Source of the DNA: Flavobacteriaceae bacterium
Lineage (GTDB): Bacteria > Bacteroidota > Bacteroidia > Flavobacteriales > Flavobacteriaceae
DNA length: 64,000 nt
Assembly: GCA_014238425.1 (NCBI GenBank)
Contig: JABABD010000016.1
Span: 248,001 to 312,000, forward strand
Direction of reading: 5' to 3'
Shown: piece by piece, positions 1 to 7,931 of the stretch
Numbering within the stretch: position 1 is the stretch's first letter
How the letters are laid out: every line of letters begins with the position of its first letter
Program-made: the position numbers and the translations under genes
The notes under the pieces: model-generated
Told to the model about the DNA's origin: nothing
Databases searched by the model: none
What the model saw: the letters and a program-made list of their open reading frames with translations, nothing else

Positions 1-694
1 CTGTCATACCATTTTTAACGAGTTGCAAACTCATCAAACGATTATCGACATCTTTAAAAAGTGGACCAGAAAAATTTATAGTATCAATTTCTACTTGATC
101 TTTGTGTAAGTGATCGTATAGATAGCGTAATAATTTTCTTGGTTGATTGTATTTGTAAAAAGCGCCATAAACAAGATTAGTACCTAATATCCCTAAAGTC
201 TCTTGCTGTAGTTTAGCATCATTTTCTCTAAAGCGAATATGCAGAACTATTTCATTATAATCTTGATTTGGTTCAATTTGATAGCGAATGCCTACCCAGC
301 CATGACCTTTATATTTTTTTGCAAAATCGATGGTCGCTACTGTATTGGCAAAAGTAAAAAAGACTTTGCTAGGATGTTTTTCCCTAGAAATACGATCCTC
401 TATCAGTTTAGTTTCATGAAACAGCATTTTTTTAAGGCGTGCTTCTGTGACGTAACGTTTATCGTCTTCAATACCATAAACGGCATCACTAAAATCTTTA
501 TCATAAGCAGACATGGCTTTCGCTATGGTACCTGAAGCTCCGCCAGCTCTAAAGAAATTTCTCACTGTTTCTTGACCTGCACCAATTTCGGCAAAAGTAC
601 CGTAAATGTTTTCATTTAGATTTATTCTAAGTGCTTTGGTCTTGATGGATGGAATATCATCAAATTCTTTATCTCCCTTTAGGGTAATTTCCAT
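1..694 (-). CDS. Conserved Bacteroidota protein of unknown function, 3' end cut by window
   Basis: The reading frame opens at an ATG at 694 (protein begins MEITLKGDKEFDDIPSIKTK) and runs off the left edge after about 231 codons with no stop. It is soluble-looking: no signal peptide or membrane segment. A glycine-rich stretch (FFRAGGASGTIAKAMSAYDK) falls near residue 50. I recall close relatives in many flavobacteria, where they carry contradictory automatic labels (nicotinamide nucleotide adenylyltransferase, TonB receptor), none of which the visible sequence supports. It is divergent from the metallo-beta-lactamase gene at 789 and has its own promoter-like sequence at 724-753. Function unknown; the existence of the gene is certain from the long open frame and conserved start. 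Confidence 0.85.
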   Translation of the reverse strand, partial: MEITLKGDKEFDDIPSIKTKALRINLNENIYGTFAEIGAGQETVRNFFRAGGASGTIAKAMSAYDKDFSDAVYGIEDDKRYVTEARLKKMLFHETKLIEDRISREKHPSKVFFTFANTVATIDFAKKYKGHGWVGIRYQIEPNQDYNEIVLHIRFRENDAKLQQETLGILGTNLVYGAFYKYNQPRKLLRYLYDHLHKDQVEIDTINFSGPLFKDVDNRLMSLQLVKNGMT

Positions 695-723
695 ATCCGT
701 TATCTGGATTAATTCTTACCTAA

Positions 724-753
724 CAAAGGTATTAAATTAGATATGCAAACAAA
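724..753 (-). promoter_or_regulatory. Bacteroidota-type promoter for the leftward gene at 694
   Basis: Read on the minus strand, TTTG (750-753) is followed after 18 bases by TACCTTTG (724-731). This fits the Bacteroidota vegetative consensus of a TTTG -33 box and TAnnTTTG -7 box. The start codon lies about 30 bases downstream. Confidence 0.6.
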
Positions 754-763
754 AAAATAAGTT

Positions 764-771
764 TACTTTTG
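764..771 (+). promoter_or_regulatory. -7 box (TAnnTTTG) for the MBL-fold hydrolase gene
   Basis: TACTTTTG at 764-771 matches the Bacteroidota -7 element. The TTG start codon is only 18 bases downstream, so the leader would be about 10 bases. No good -33 box is visible. The opposing promoter at 724-753 lies back to back with it. Confidence 0.45.
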
Positions 772-788
772 TTTTAAAGATTATTGCT

Positions 789-1553
789 TTGAGAGTCACA
801 TTTTTGGGAACAGGAACATCACAAGGAATTCCGGTAATTGGAAGTAATCACCCTGTTTGTTTGAGTGAGAATTCAAAGGATAAAAGATTGCGTGTTTCTA
901 TATTGATAGAATGGGATGGTATAACATATGTTGTAGACTGTGGCCCTGATTTTAGACAGCAAATGCTTAGTGCAGAATGCAGTCATATTGACGGTATTTT
1001 ATTTACGCATGAACATAGCGATCATGTGGCTGGTCTTGATGATATAAGACCTTTCTTTTTTCGTCAAGGCGATATTCCTATTTATGCCCATAAGCGTGTA
1101 TTAAAAGCTTTGAAGAAGCGCTTTGACTATATTTTTGTTGATGAAGCTAATAAATATCCTGGTGTGCCTAGTGTTCAAGCGATTGAAATAAAAAATAAGC
1201 CTTTCAAAATTAAAGAGTTTGAAGTGATTCCTATTAATGCAGAACACAATAGATTACAAGTGTTTGGATTCAGGTTTAACGAGTTTGCATATCTAACAGA
1301 TGTTAAGACAATTGAAAAAAAAGAGCGAAAAAAATTAGATGGTGTTAAAGTATTAGTTGTTAATGCACTACAACAAAACCCTCATCATTCGCATTTTAAC
1401 CTCAAAGAGGCCCTTGAATTTATACAAGAAATACAACCAAAACGAGCTTATTTAACGCATATCAGTCATCATTTAGGATTTCATGATGATACACAACAAC
1501 GATTACCTAAAAACGTTTATTTAGCTTACGATAACTTACAAATTACTATTTGA
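789..1553 (+). CDS. MBL-fold metal-dependent hydrolase (PhnP-like)
   Basis: This is a 254-residue metallo-beta-lactamase-fold enzyme. The metal-binding signature THEHSDH is at residues 73-79 (HxHxDH), with further histidines in the C-terminal half (THISHH). The N-terminal LGTGTSQGIPVIG is the hallmark of the PhnP/RNase Z-like branch, whose members cleave phosphodiester bonds; the substrate here is unknown. The start is TTG: the family normally begins M(K/R)VTFLGTGTSQG, which places the start exactly on TTG at 789, and no in-frame ATG fits. It lies 2 bases upstream of the next ATG, so the two genes are probably co-transcribed. The protein appears cytosolic, with no signal peptide. Confidence 0.85.
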   Translation: MRVTFLGTGTSQGIPVIGSNHPVCLSENSKDKRLRVSILIEWDGITYVVDCGPDFRQQMLSAECSHIDGILFTHEHSDHVAGLDDIRPFFFRQGDIPIYAHKRVLKALKKRFDYIFVDEANKYPGVPSVQAIEIKNKPFKIKEFEVIPINAEHNRLQVFGFRFNEFAYLTDVKTIEKKERKKLDGVKVLVVNALQQNPHHSHFNLKEALEFIQEIQPKRAYLTHISHHLGFHDDTQQRLPKNVYLAYDNLQITI

Positions 1554-1555
1554 CC

Positions 1556-2053
1556 ATGAAGCAAAAGATTTTTATGTATCTCTTTATTTTTTCAATACTT
1601 CTCGTGTTATTTCTATACGTAAATTCTAAAAACATTCTTGAAAATCAAGAAAGTAGAATTGTTAAACTAGAACAGAAAGTAACAATGTATAAAGATTCTA
1701 TAATAACGCTACAAGACGCCAATTATGATCTGTCTTTGTTCAATTTAGAACAAAATGATGATGCTCTTGAATACTTAGAGGATCAAGGCTATGACCCTAC
1801 TACTTTAATCCCCTTGATTCGGGATGAATTATATGGTTTAAATGAGGTTAAAGGCGAGCATCCACTGGTTCCCTATGTCGCATCTGAGGGTAACAAAATG
1901 TTAATTAACACTATAAAATTACTTAACCATAAATGGATTGTCGCTAATTTTTCGGATGGACCGATTTGGGGTGAAATGTTTCTTACATATGAGGTTATAG
2001 AAGGAGAATTAAAGTTTAAACTAATAGAGTCCTTTTTGTATCCAGTACAATAA
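1556..2053 (+). CDS. Membrane-anchored coiled-coil protein of unknown function
   Basis: The protein has 165 residues if ATG at 1556 is used; a TTG two codons earlier would overlap the upstream stop. An N-terminal hydrophobic segment (about residues 5-23) is followed by a heptad-like stretch (residues about 28-60) and then a compact C-terminal domain ending LIESFLYPVQ. The topology suggests a single inner-membrane anchor with the domain in the periplasm. It is spaced 2 bases from the MBL-fold gene, so they likely form one transcript. I recall similar flavobacterial proteins labelled only hypothetical or hydrolase. The stop at 2053 abuts the stop of the convergent DUF3052 gene at 2054. Confidence 0.8.
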   Translation: MKQKIFMYLFIFSILLVLFLYVNSKNILENQESRIVKLEQKVTMYKDSIITLQDANYDLSLFNLEQNDDALEYLEDQGYDPTTLIPLIRDELYGLNEVKGEHPLVPYVASEGNKMLINTIKLLNHKWIVANFSDGPIWGEMFLTYEVIEGELKFKLIESFLYPVQ

Positions 2054-2464
2054 TTATCTGTCTTTAAGACGGTAAACAAATTTAAGTCCGCTCCAGTCGT
2101 CATCAATGGCTGCAACTTTTACATCTACCAAACCAGTGTTTAATATGTGTTCTCTAACAGGTTCGCGCTTTAGATCAGTTTCAATTTTAGAAGCTCCTTT
2201 TGGCCAACTAACCCAAAGCATACCAGTCTTTTTTAATAGAGGCTTATATCTTTTCACTGATTTTTTTAATTCTTCAATAGTCGTACAGAACAAATGAATA
2301 AAATCTACTTCATTATGTAAGGTATTCCTAGAAAACTTGAAGTTAACTGGTAAATCAGAAAACAGTTCGCGATAATGCTTAGGTTCATTATGGGCTAGAG
2401 CTATGTACTCTTCCTTAATTCCAAGCTTCTTAGCTAATGGTGTTCCAGAATAACCTGCAGGCAT
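2054..2464 (-). CDS. DUF3052 family protein
   Basis: A 136-residue soluble protein. The opening PAGYSGTPLAKKLGI and the central block ending MLWVSWPKGAS are characteristic of DUF3052, a small family without a demonstrated activity. It begins 29 bases after the esterase stop codon and is probably the last gene of the leftward operon that starts with the BatA-like gene at 6671. Its stop directly abuts that of the convergent gene ending at 2053, leaving no space for a separate terminator. No catalytic motif can be named. Confidence 0.8.
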   Translation of the reverse strand: MPAGYSGTPLAKKLGIKEEYIALAHNEPKHYRELFSDLPVNFKFSRNTLHNEVDFIHLFCTTIEELKKSVKRYKPLLKKTGMLWVSWPKGASKIETDLKREPVREHILNTGLVDVKVAAIDDDWSGLKFVYRLKDR

Positions 2465-2493
2465 AAAATGAGTTTAGTATTGTATTAAAGGTA

Positions 2494-3147
2494 CTAAATC
2501 CTCTTTTTTAGCCAATCCTTTAATTCATAAAAATTTTGAGGAGCGACACCATGTCCTACGGGAAATTCAGAATAGGAATTTTTTATTCCCAATTCAGATA
2601 AGAAAGGAGCGGTTTTCCTTGCCCAGTCTACAGGTATAACTTGGTCCACACTACCATGTGACACATAAATATCAAGATTTGAATACTCTTTATCACTTAC
2701 ATCTGTTGGATGACTGCCATGATTTATATAACCGCTTAGAGCGATAATGTTTTTGAGGGTTTCTGGATATGTTAGAGCGAGAGATAAACTTAAAATGGTT
2801 CCTTGACTAAAGCCTAAAAGTGTTACATTGTGCTTGTTTACAGGGTATATTTTACACGCCTCATCGATAAAGGTCTTGAGAAGGTCTCTGCTAGTTTTTA
2901 CCTCTTCGTCATCACTCCATTTACCTGAATCATCAAAATTTATTGCATACCAAGCATTGCCAAAAGGTTGCATAGGGTAAGGAGCTCTTACTGATATAAT
3001 GAATAATTCTTCTGGTAATTCATTTGAGAAAGAAAACAAGTCATTTTCATCACTGCCATAACCATGACACATAATTAATAATGGTGCATTTTCATTTAAT
3101 GAAGATTCTCTGACAATATGATAAAGTGGGAGGGAAGTGTTTGACAT
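2494..3147 (-). CDS. Alpha/beta hydrolase, phospholipase/carboxylesterase family
   Basis: A 217-residue cytosolic serine esterase. The nucleophile elbow GFSQG places the catalytic serine at residue 114. The acid is in HGSVDQVIPV and the histidine in PVGHGVAP near residue 198, completing the triad in canonical order. The oxyanion region is MCHGYGSDENDLF near residue 27. Length and motif order match the abhydrolase_2 (YpfH/EstB-like) family, which cleaves short-chain carboxyl esters or acyl thioesters; the natural substrate cannot be read from the sequence. It starts immediately after the stop of the membrane protein gene at 3148, implying translational coupling within the operon. Confidence 0.85.
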   Translation of the reverse strand: MSNTSLPLYHIVRESSLNENAPLLIMCHGYGSDENDLFSFSNELPEELFIISVRAPYPMQPFGNAWYAINFDDSGKWSDDEEVKTSRDLLKTFIDEACKIYPVNKHNVTLLGFSQGTILSLSLALTYPETLKNIIALSGYINHGSHPTDVSDKEYSNLDIYVSHGSVDQVIPVDWARKTAPFLSELGIKNSYSEFPVGHGVAPQNFYELKDWLKKRI

Positions 3148-3483
3148 TTATCTACCTAAACTAGCGAACACTTTTTGATATATACGGCCAACAACTGGTA
3201 CTTCTTGGTCATTTCCAGCAACTGCATTTATAAAACCATAAATGAGTAAAACGCCAAAGCAAAAATAGAAGACAAGTCGAACTAATGAAAAATCTAGCGT
3301 ACTAATGACAATGCCTAGAGCGTGAAAAGTCAACCAAATACCTAAAGACTGTCTTATATGAAAATTTGTAAAAGAGTTATTACCTTTATTTTTGTTCAAG
3401 AAATAGGCGACTATTACTCCTAAAATCCATAAGTAACTAACCATAGCTAAAGGTTTGCCTTGTTCAATAGTATCTTCTGTCAT
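3148..3483 (-). CDS. Small integral membrane protein (DUF4870/Tic20-like)
   Basis: The 111-residue protein has about three hydrophobic helices (around residues 10-27, 45-60 and 66-86). The block NFHIRQSLGIWLTF resembles the conserved HxxQ region of DUF4870/Tic20-like small membrane proteins. A short soluble tail ends YQKVFASLGR. No enzyme motif is present. It sits between the dihydroorotase-like gene (6-base gap) and the esterase (no gap), so it belongs to the same transcript. The family assignment is tentative; the membrane nature is clear. Confidence 0.7.
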   Translation of the reverse strand: MTEDTIEQGKPLAMVSYLWILGVIVAYFLNKNKGNNSFTNFHIRQSLGIWLTFHALGIVISTLDFSLVRLVFYFCFGVLLIYGFINAVAGNDQEVPVVGRIYQKVFASLGR

Positions 3484-3489
3484 AAGCAG

Positions 3490-4746
3490 TTAATTTAAAG
3501 AAAGAAAAGACTTGTTTGTTAAGATTCCGTAGGCTTTGCCTTTCAATTTTGCGTTTTCAAAAATAGCATTTCTGGATTTAGAAACAATGTCATTCGTCGA
3601 AAAAATGTATTTGATCTTTGGATTAAACATAGTGATATTCAATTTATTACCAATACTAATGGGACTACTTTCTAATCCAAATCGTTCTTTCCCTTTTGTG
3701 AGTAATTCAATGGTTTTTTTAAGGCTAAAAATAGTTTGTAATGCACCAAAGGCACTTTCTAGTCCAATAGTTCCATAATCTGCATAATCGAACTCCACTT
3801 TTTTTCTTTCAATATCTAATGGAGTATGATCACTGGTAACCATATCAATTGTGCCGTCCTTTACGCCATTAATAAGGGTGTCTACATCCTTTTGTGTTCT
3901 TAATGGCGGAAGCACTTTATGATAGGTATTAAAATCTTCAAGAGTAGAATCTGTGTAACATAGGTTGTGTATGGCAACACTACAACTCACATTAAGTTTC
4001 TTTTGTTTCGCTTTTTTAATGAGTTCTACTGACCTTGCTGTAGATACTGTAGGGATATGTAGTTTACCTCCTGCATACTCTAATATATATAAATCTCTTG
4101 CAATTTGAAGTTCTTCGGCAAGATTTGGAATGCCCTTTAATCCTATTTTGGTGCTCATAAATTCTTCATTCATAACCCCAGATCCAGCAATGGCATCTTC
4201 TTGAGGAAAAGAACAGATTAGTCCACCAAAGGTATCTGCATATTGCAAGGCAATTTTCATGAGATTTGGGTTCTTTATAGATTTCTTGTAATCTCCAAAA
4301 GCTATCGCACCAGTATTCTGCATGTCAAACAATTCGGCCAGGTGTTCTCCTTTACTTTCTTTAGTCAAGGCACCAATAGGAATCAATTTTACTGGATGAC
4401 CATTGGCTTTGCCTTTAACAAAGGCAATATCAGAACTTGTATCTATTATAGGGTGAGAATTTGCATTTAAGGCAACTGCTGTAAATCCTGAATACCCAGC
4501 TGTTTTAAGACCATTTTCAATAGTCTCTCTTTCCTCAAAACCCGGTTCGCCAAAACTTACACTACTATCAAACCAACCTTGCGAAACATGAAGATTATCT
4601 AGTTTAATTTCGCGATAATTATTTGGGTTTTTAATACTCTTAGATATTTTTGAAATAACACCTTTTTCAATTAGTATATCTTGAGTGGTGTCGTGGAACT
4701 CGCTTTTTGAATCAATTATAGTTGCGGACTTTATAATCAAGTTCAT
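3490..4746 (-). CDS. Dihydroorotase-like protein, probably non-catalytic
   Basis: The 418-residue protein aligns with the amidohydrolase/dihydroorotase family over its whole length, including the late SDHTPLD aspartate motif and the LHIPTVSTARS block. The N-terminal metal site is destroyed. Active enzymes have DxHVHxREPG; here residues 60-69 read DSSVSFGEPG, so both zinc-binding histidines are serines (62 and 64) and the substrate-binding arginine is glycine (66). Pseudo-dihydroorotases are known in other bacteria, where they act as partners of aspartate carbamoyltransferase (PyrC' type). Here the gene overlaps the upstream VWA-protein gene by 4 bases (ATGA), which does not point to pyrimidine synthesis. 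I would not call this pyrC. Confidence 0.8.
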   Translation of the reverse strand: MNLIIKSATIIDSKSEFHDTTQDILIEKGVISKISKSIKNPNNYREIKLDNLHVSQGWFDSSVSFGEPGFEERETIENGLKTAGYSGFTAVALNANSHPIIDTSSDIAFVKGKANGHPVKLIPIGALTKESKGEHLAELFDMQNTGAIAFGDYKKSIKNPNLMKIALQYADTFGGLICSFPQEDAIAGSGVMNEEFMSTKIGLKGIPNLAEELQIARDLYILEYAGGKLHIPTVSTARSVELIKKAKQKKLNVSCSVAIHNLCYTDSTLEDFNTYHKVLPPLRTQKDVDTLINGVKDGTIDMVTSDHTPLDIERKKVEFDYADYGTIGLESAFGALQTIFSLKKTIELLTKGKERFGLESSPISIGNKLNITMFNPKIKYIFSTNDIVSKSRNAIFENAKLKGKAYGILTNKSFLSLN

Positions 4747-6671
4747 TTAATGTATTTTAAGATGAGCATTTCAATAACCAATAATATTAGGGCAAAAATA
4801 ACAAACCATTTCCATAGCTCATTTATTTTGGAGTCACTTTTTAAGTCATTTATTGCTTGGGTCAAAGAATCCGAGGTAAATTCTGGATATACTTCATTTA
4901 TATTTTGATATACTAGAGTACTTTCTTTTCTGTCGTAATTATAACTTATTTTTTTAACTACTTCAATCCCATTAACAATATTATAAGTATCAGCAACCGA
5001 TGGTTCTTCCTTTGTTGTTACCCTTGTTTTGGTAGAGTACGGTTGTTGTTTAGGGATTATTTGGATATTATCTTTACTTAAGTTTAAGACATTGTCTTGC
5101 TGAATTATTGTATTTATATCATAACTGTTGGTTTTACCAATAACATAAAACAGTTCTGGTAATTTTAAACTCTGCCTAGCAATATTATAAAGAGTAGGAA
5201 CTATTAAAGGAGAATTTTTGAAATTTGAGTTTTTCACGCTTAAGGAAGCAGAGAATATATAGGCATTTCCACTTTTTTGAAGAAAGGGCTTACCGTCTTC
5301 ATACTCAAGGATTGTAGAACCGCTATTTTTGCTGATTGGAAAATAATTCTCGACTTTGGGATATTGAAAATTATCAATTTTTTTATCGAAAACACCATTG
5401 TAAAGCGGATGCGAATAGTTGATGGTGGTAATACGTTTTTCTTGTTTCAGAAGCGATGCTAAATTTGCACGATTATATTCTGTAAATAGCTGATTGTAAG
5501 TATTTAATATTGATTCATTTGAAGGGATTATTATTAAATTTCCTCCGTTTTTGGTATAACTGTGAAGCGCCGTAATCAGAGAATTCGGAATTGCTTTTAA
5601 CTCATTAAGTATAACAATGTTTTGGTTGGAAATCGCGCTATAATTTAATCGATTCACCTTATATGATAGATATTCAAATTCGTCTTCAGTATAAATACGT
5701 TTTAAGAAAAAATCTTCTTGATTTTCATTAATTGATAAAACACTGATCTTTTCTGGCGAATTGATATTAAAAAATAATTCGTTATCGAATTGTAACTGAC
5801 TATCATTAATAATAATTTTTCCGTCGATGGCCTTATTTATTGGTATATCGAATTGGGCAGTCACATCAGAATCGAGCGTCACTGATGTTTTTGCTAATAA
5901 ATTTTGCTCATTATATAAAGATATGGGCAAATTTTCGATGGACGATCCAATATTTTTGAGTATCACATCTAGTTTCATAGAATTGGCGTTGATTTTTGAA
6001 ATAAAAGCGCTATCTACATATACGTTATTTGCATTTACCGGTGCTACTTGTACAAGGTGATTAACAATTGTGGTATCTTCTAATAATTGAAATGATTTTT
6101 CTTTTTGTTGAAAATCTGAAACTATTATCAGGTCTTTGATTGTATTATTTTTTTTGGTAAAAAACTTGGAAGCTTTAAGTTGTATGGCATCATAACTTAA
6201 TTGTAGAGATGAATATCCTGTTTTAAGTAAATCATTTTTAATGGCTTTAATCGTGGTATTTCTATAGGTTTCTGTATTGGTAAATAACGTTAGCTCTTCA
6301 TCTTCAGGAACATCTGTGATAAGGTCTTGAATACTACGTTTCATCAATTCACCTTTAGAACCTTTAGCTTGCATACTAAATGAGTTATCAATGAAAATAA
6401 CAGTTTCTCTTTCTTTATTGAAAGTGTCAGTATTAGAAGTAAAGGGTTGTGCAAATGCCAGAACAGCACATGCGAGTAATAACAATCTTGTAAATAATGT
6501 TAGCCATTTTTTTAATTGAGAGCTTTTGCGTGTCTGCAAGGAGACTTCTTTTAAAAAAGCCACATTAGTAAATGGAATTTCTTTAAAACGACGCAGTTGA
6601 AATAAGTGAACGATAATAGGAATAAGCAGCAGCAGTAGTGCATAGATAAGTTCAGGGTGTTTAAACTGCAT
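4743..6671 (-). CDS. BatA-domain / VWA-like membrane protein
   Basis: The protein has 642 residues. The N-terminus carries the BatA (aerotolerance regulator N-terminal) double helix: helix one at about 7-25, the RRFKEIPFTNVAFLKEV linker, and helix two at about 61-78. A degenerate von Willebrand A domain follows, with a MIDAS-like IDNSFSM near residue 94. A long periplasmic segment leads to a C-terminal helix (about 619-640) ending LILKYIK. BatA-type proteins are found in many Bacteroidota and are linked to stress tolerance and envelope functions; the ligand is unknown. It is the first gene of the leftward operon 6671-2054. Confidence 0.8.
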   Translation of the reverse strand: MQFKHPELIYALLLLLIPIIVHLFQLRRFKEIPFTNVAFLKEVSLQTRKSSQLKKWLTLFTRLLLLACAVLAFAQPFTSNTDTFNKERETVIFIDNSFSMQAKGSKGELMKRSIQDLITDVPEDEELTLFTNTETYRNTTIKAIKNDLLKTGYSSLQLSYDAIQLKASKFFTKKNNTIKDLIIVSDFQQKEKSFQLLEDTTIVNHLVQVAPVNANNVYVDSAFISKINANSMKLDVILKNIGSSIENLPISLYNEQNLLAKTSVTLDSDVTAQFDIPINKAIDGKIIINDSQLQFDNELFFNINSPEKISVLSINENQEDFFLKRIYTEDEFEYLSYKVNRLNYSAISNQNIVILNELKAIPNSLITALHSYTKNGGNLIIIPSNESILNTYNQLFTEYNRANLASLLKQEKRITTINYSHPLYNGVFDKKIDNFQYPKVENYFPISKNSGSTILEYEDGKPFLQKSGNAYIFSASLSVKNSNFKNSPLIVPTLYNIARQSLKLPELFYVIGKTNSYDINTIIQQDNVLNLSKDNIQIIPKQQPYSTKTRVTTKEEPSVADTYNIVNGIEVVKKISYNYDRKESTLVYQNINEVYPEFTSDSLTQAINDLKSDSKINELWKWFVIFALILLVIEMLILKYIK

Positions 6672-6820
6672 TCCTAATTTTAAATTTAATAGTTAAAACT
6701 ATATTCATCAATAGCTAAAAATCATTATAAGATTGACACTCGTTTTGCCTGTCTAATAGCTCTTACGGCCTTTCAAATATAGAAAATGAACTGGTAACTA
6801 AATACGAGTTTGTGGGATTT

Positions 6821-7828
6821 TTAACAGAAGAAAAAATAATCTAACATAGACTTTGCATTTTTTGAGTTCATATAGATTCTAATTTCTTCTTGAGCGTCTT
6901 TATTGGCTACAGTTATAATGCTTTGAGGGTTTTTTAATTCTCCTAGATAATTGAAATTCTTTAATACCTTGCCATAGATATCTCGACCAATTTTTTTTGG
7001 ATTGTCGCATATCCAATGAAAAGGTATACAGCTCTCTATTAATAACTTAGCAACCGCTTTTCCTTTCGAACCTGCTCCCCAAATAACTAATGGTTTCGTA
7101 GAATCATGATCTAGTTTTAAAAAGTAATGTAGTTTTATATTTATAAAATGATTTTGGGCATAATGTTCATGATTTCTCGAGGTACGAGACGTATAATCTC
7201 TCCAATCATGAAGGACGTCATTACATGGAATGCATTTTAAACCATGCTCGTAACATCTAAACGTCATATCATAATCTTCAGGATATCTATTGGGATTAAA
7301 TGCGTCAATTATGTCTAAATCTTCCCTGCTTAACATCCAGCATGGAGATGGAATAACACATTCTTTATATATTTCGGAGTAATTGCTCCCATCTTTTGTG
7401 ATTTTGTTTAGCCATTCTTCATAATTTTTATAACCAGATCCAATACCCTGTTCAGAAAAATAGTGTACTTGCCCTAAGGCGATATGACCCTTTCCATGCT
7501 TTATAAGATTATGAGATAATACTCGTAGTTTATTTTTCCTCATGATATCATCGCTATCCATTCGGGTAATCAACTCGCCGTTAGATTTACTATAGGCATA
7601 TCGTAATGCCTTGATAATGCCAGTACCTGGATTTTTATATACGTGTATTCTGTTATCTACTTTTGCAAAACGTTCAACAATGGTATAACTATTATCGGTA
7701 GAACCGTCATCCACAATCATTAATTCCCAGTTGCTATAAGATTGATTGGTGATTGAATTTAAGCATTCATGAAGGTATGCTTCGGTGTTTTTGAAAGGAA
7801 TAAGTATGCTAATTAAAGGCTCTTGCAT
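6821..7828 (-). CDS. Family 2 glycosyltransferase with C-terminal Rossmann-like domain
   Basis: The 335-residue protein has two parts. Residues 1 to about 230 form a GT-A family 2 transferase: ISILIPFKN opening, DDGSTDNS nucleotide-binding loop, and RMDSDD as the metal-binding DxD. Residues about 243-335 start KPLVIWGAGSKGKAVAKLL, a glycine-rich dinucleotide-binding-like loop, and resemble the small Rossmann modules appended to some sugar-modifying enzymes. A nucleotide-sugar is the likely donor; the acceptor is unknown. It stands alone, with no other glycan genes within 10 kb, and is 150 bases from the neighbouring operon. No membrane helix is seen. Confidence 0.85.
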   Translation of the reverse strand: MQEPLISILIPFKNTEAYLHECLNSITNQSYSNWELMIVDDGSTDNSYTIVERFAKVDNRIHVYKNPGTGIIKALRYAYSKSNGELITRMDSDDIMRKNKLRVLSHNLIKHGKGHIALGQVHYFSEQGIGSGYKNYEEWLNKITKDGSNYSEIYKECVIPSPCWMLSREDLDIIDAFNPNRYPEDYDMTFRCYEHGLKCIPCNDVLHDWRDYTSRTSRNHEHYAQNHFINIKLHYFLKLDHDSTKPLVIWGAGSKGKAVAKLLIESCIPFHWICDNPKKIGRDIYGKVLKNFNYLGELKNPQSIITVANKDAQEEIRIYMNSKNAKSMLDYFFFC

Positions 7829-7899
7829 GTGACGAATATACTAATCCTGTTACTAATTTATTTTAACATAAAATTTAAATAGCCTTATATTGCAGGTCG

Positions 7900-7907
7900 T
7901 ATTTTTG
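7900..7907 (+). promoter_or_regulatory. -7 box for the M61 peptidase gene
   Basis: TATTTTTG at 7900-7907 matches TAnnTTTG and lies 25 bases before the ATG at 7932. No clear TTG is present at the usual 17-23 base distance upstream. Confidence 0.4.
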
Positions 7908-7931
7908 CGAAACTAAAAAAAACATAATTAC

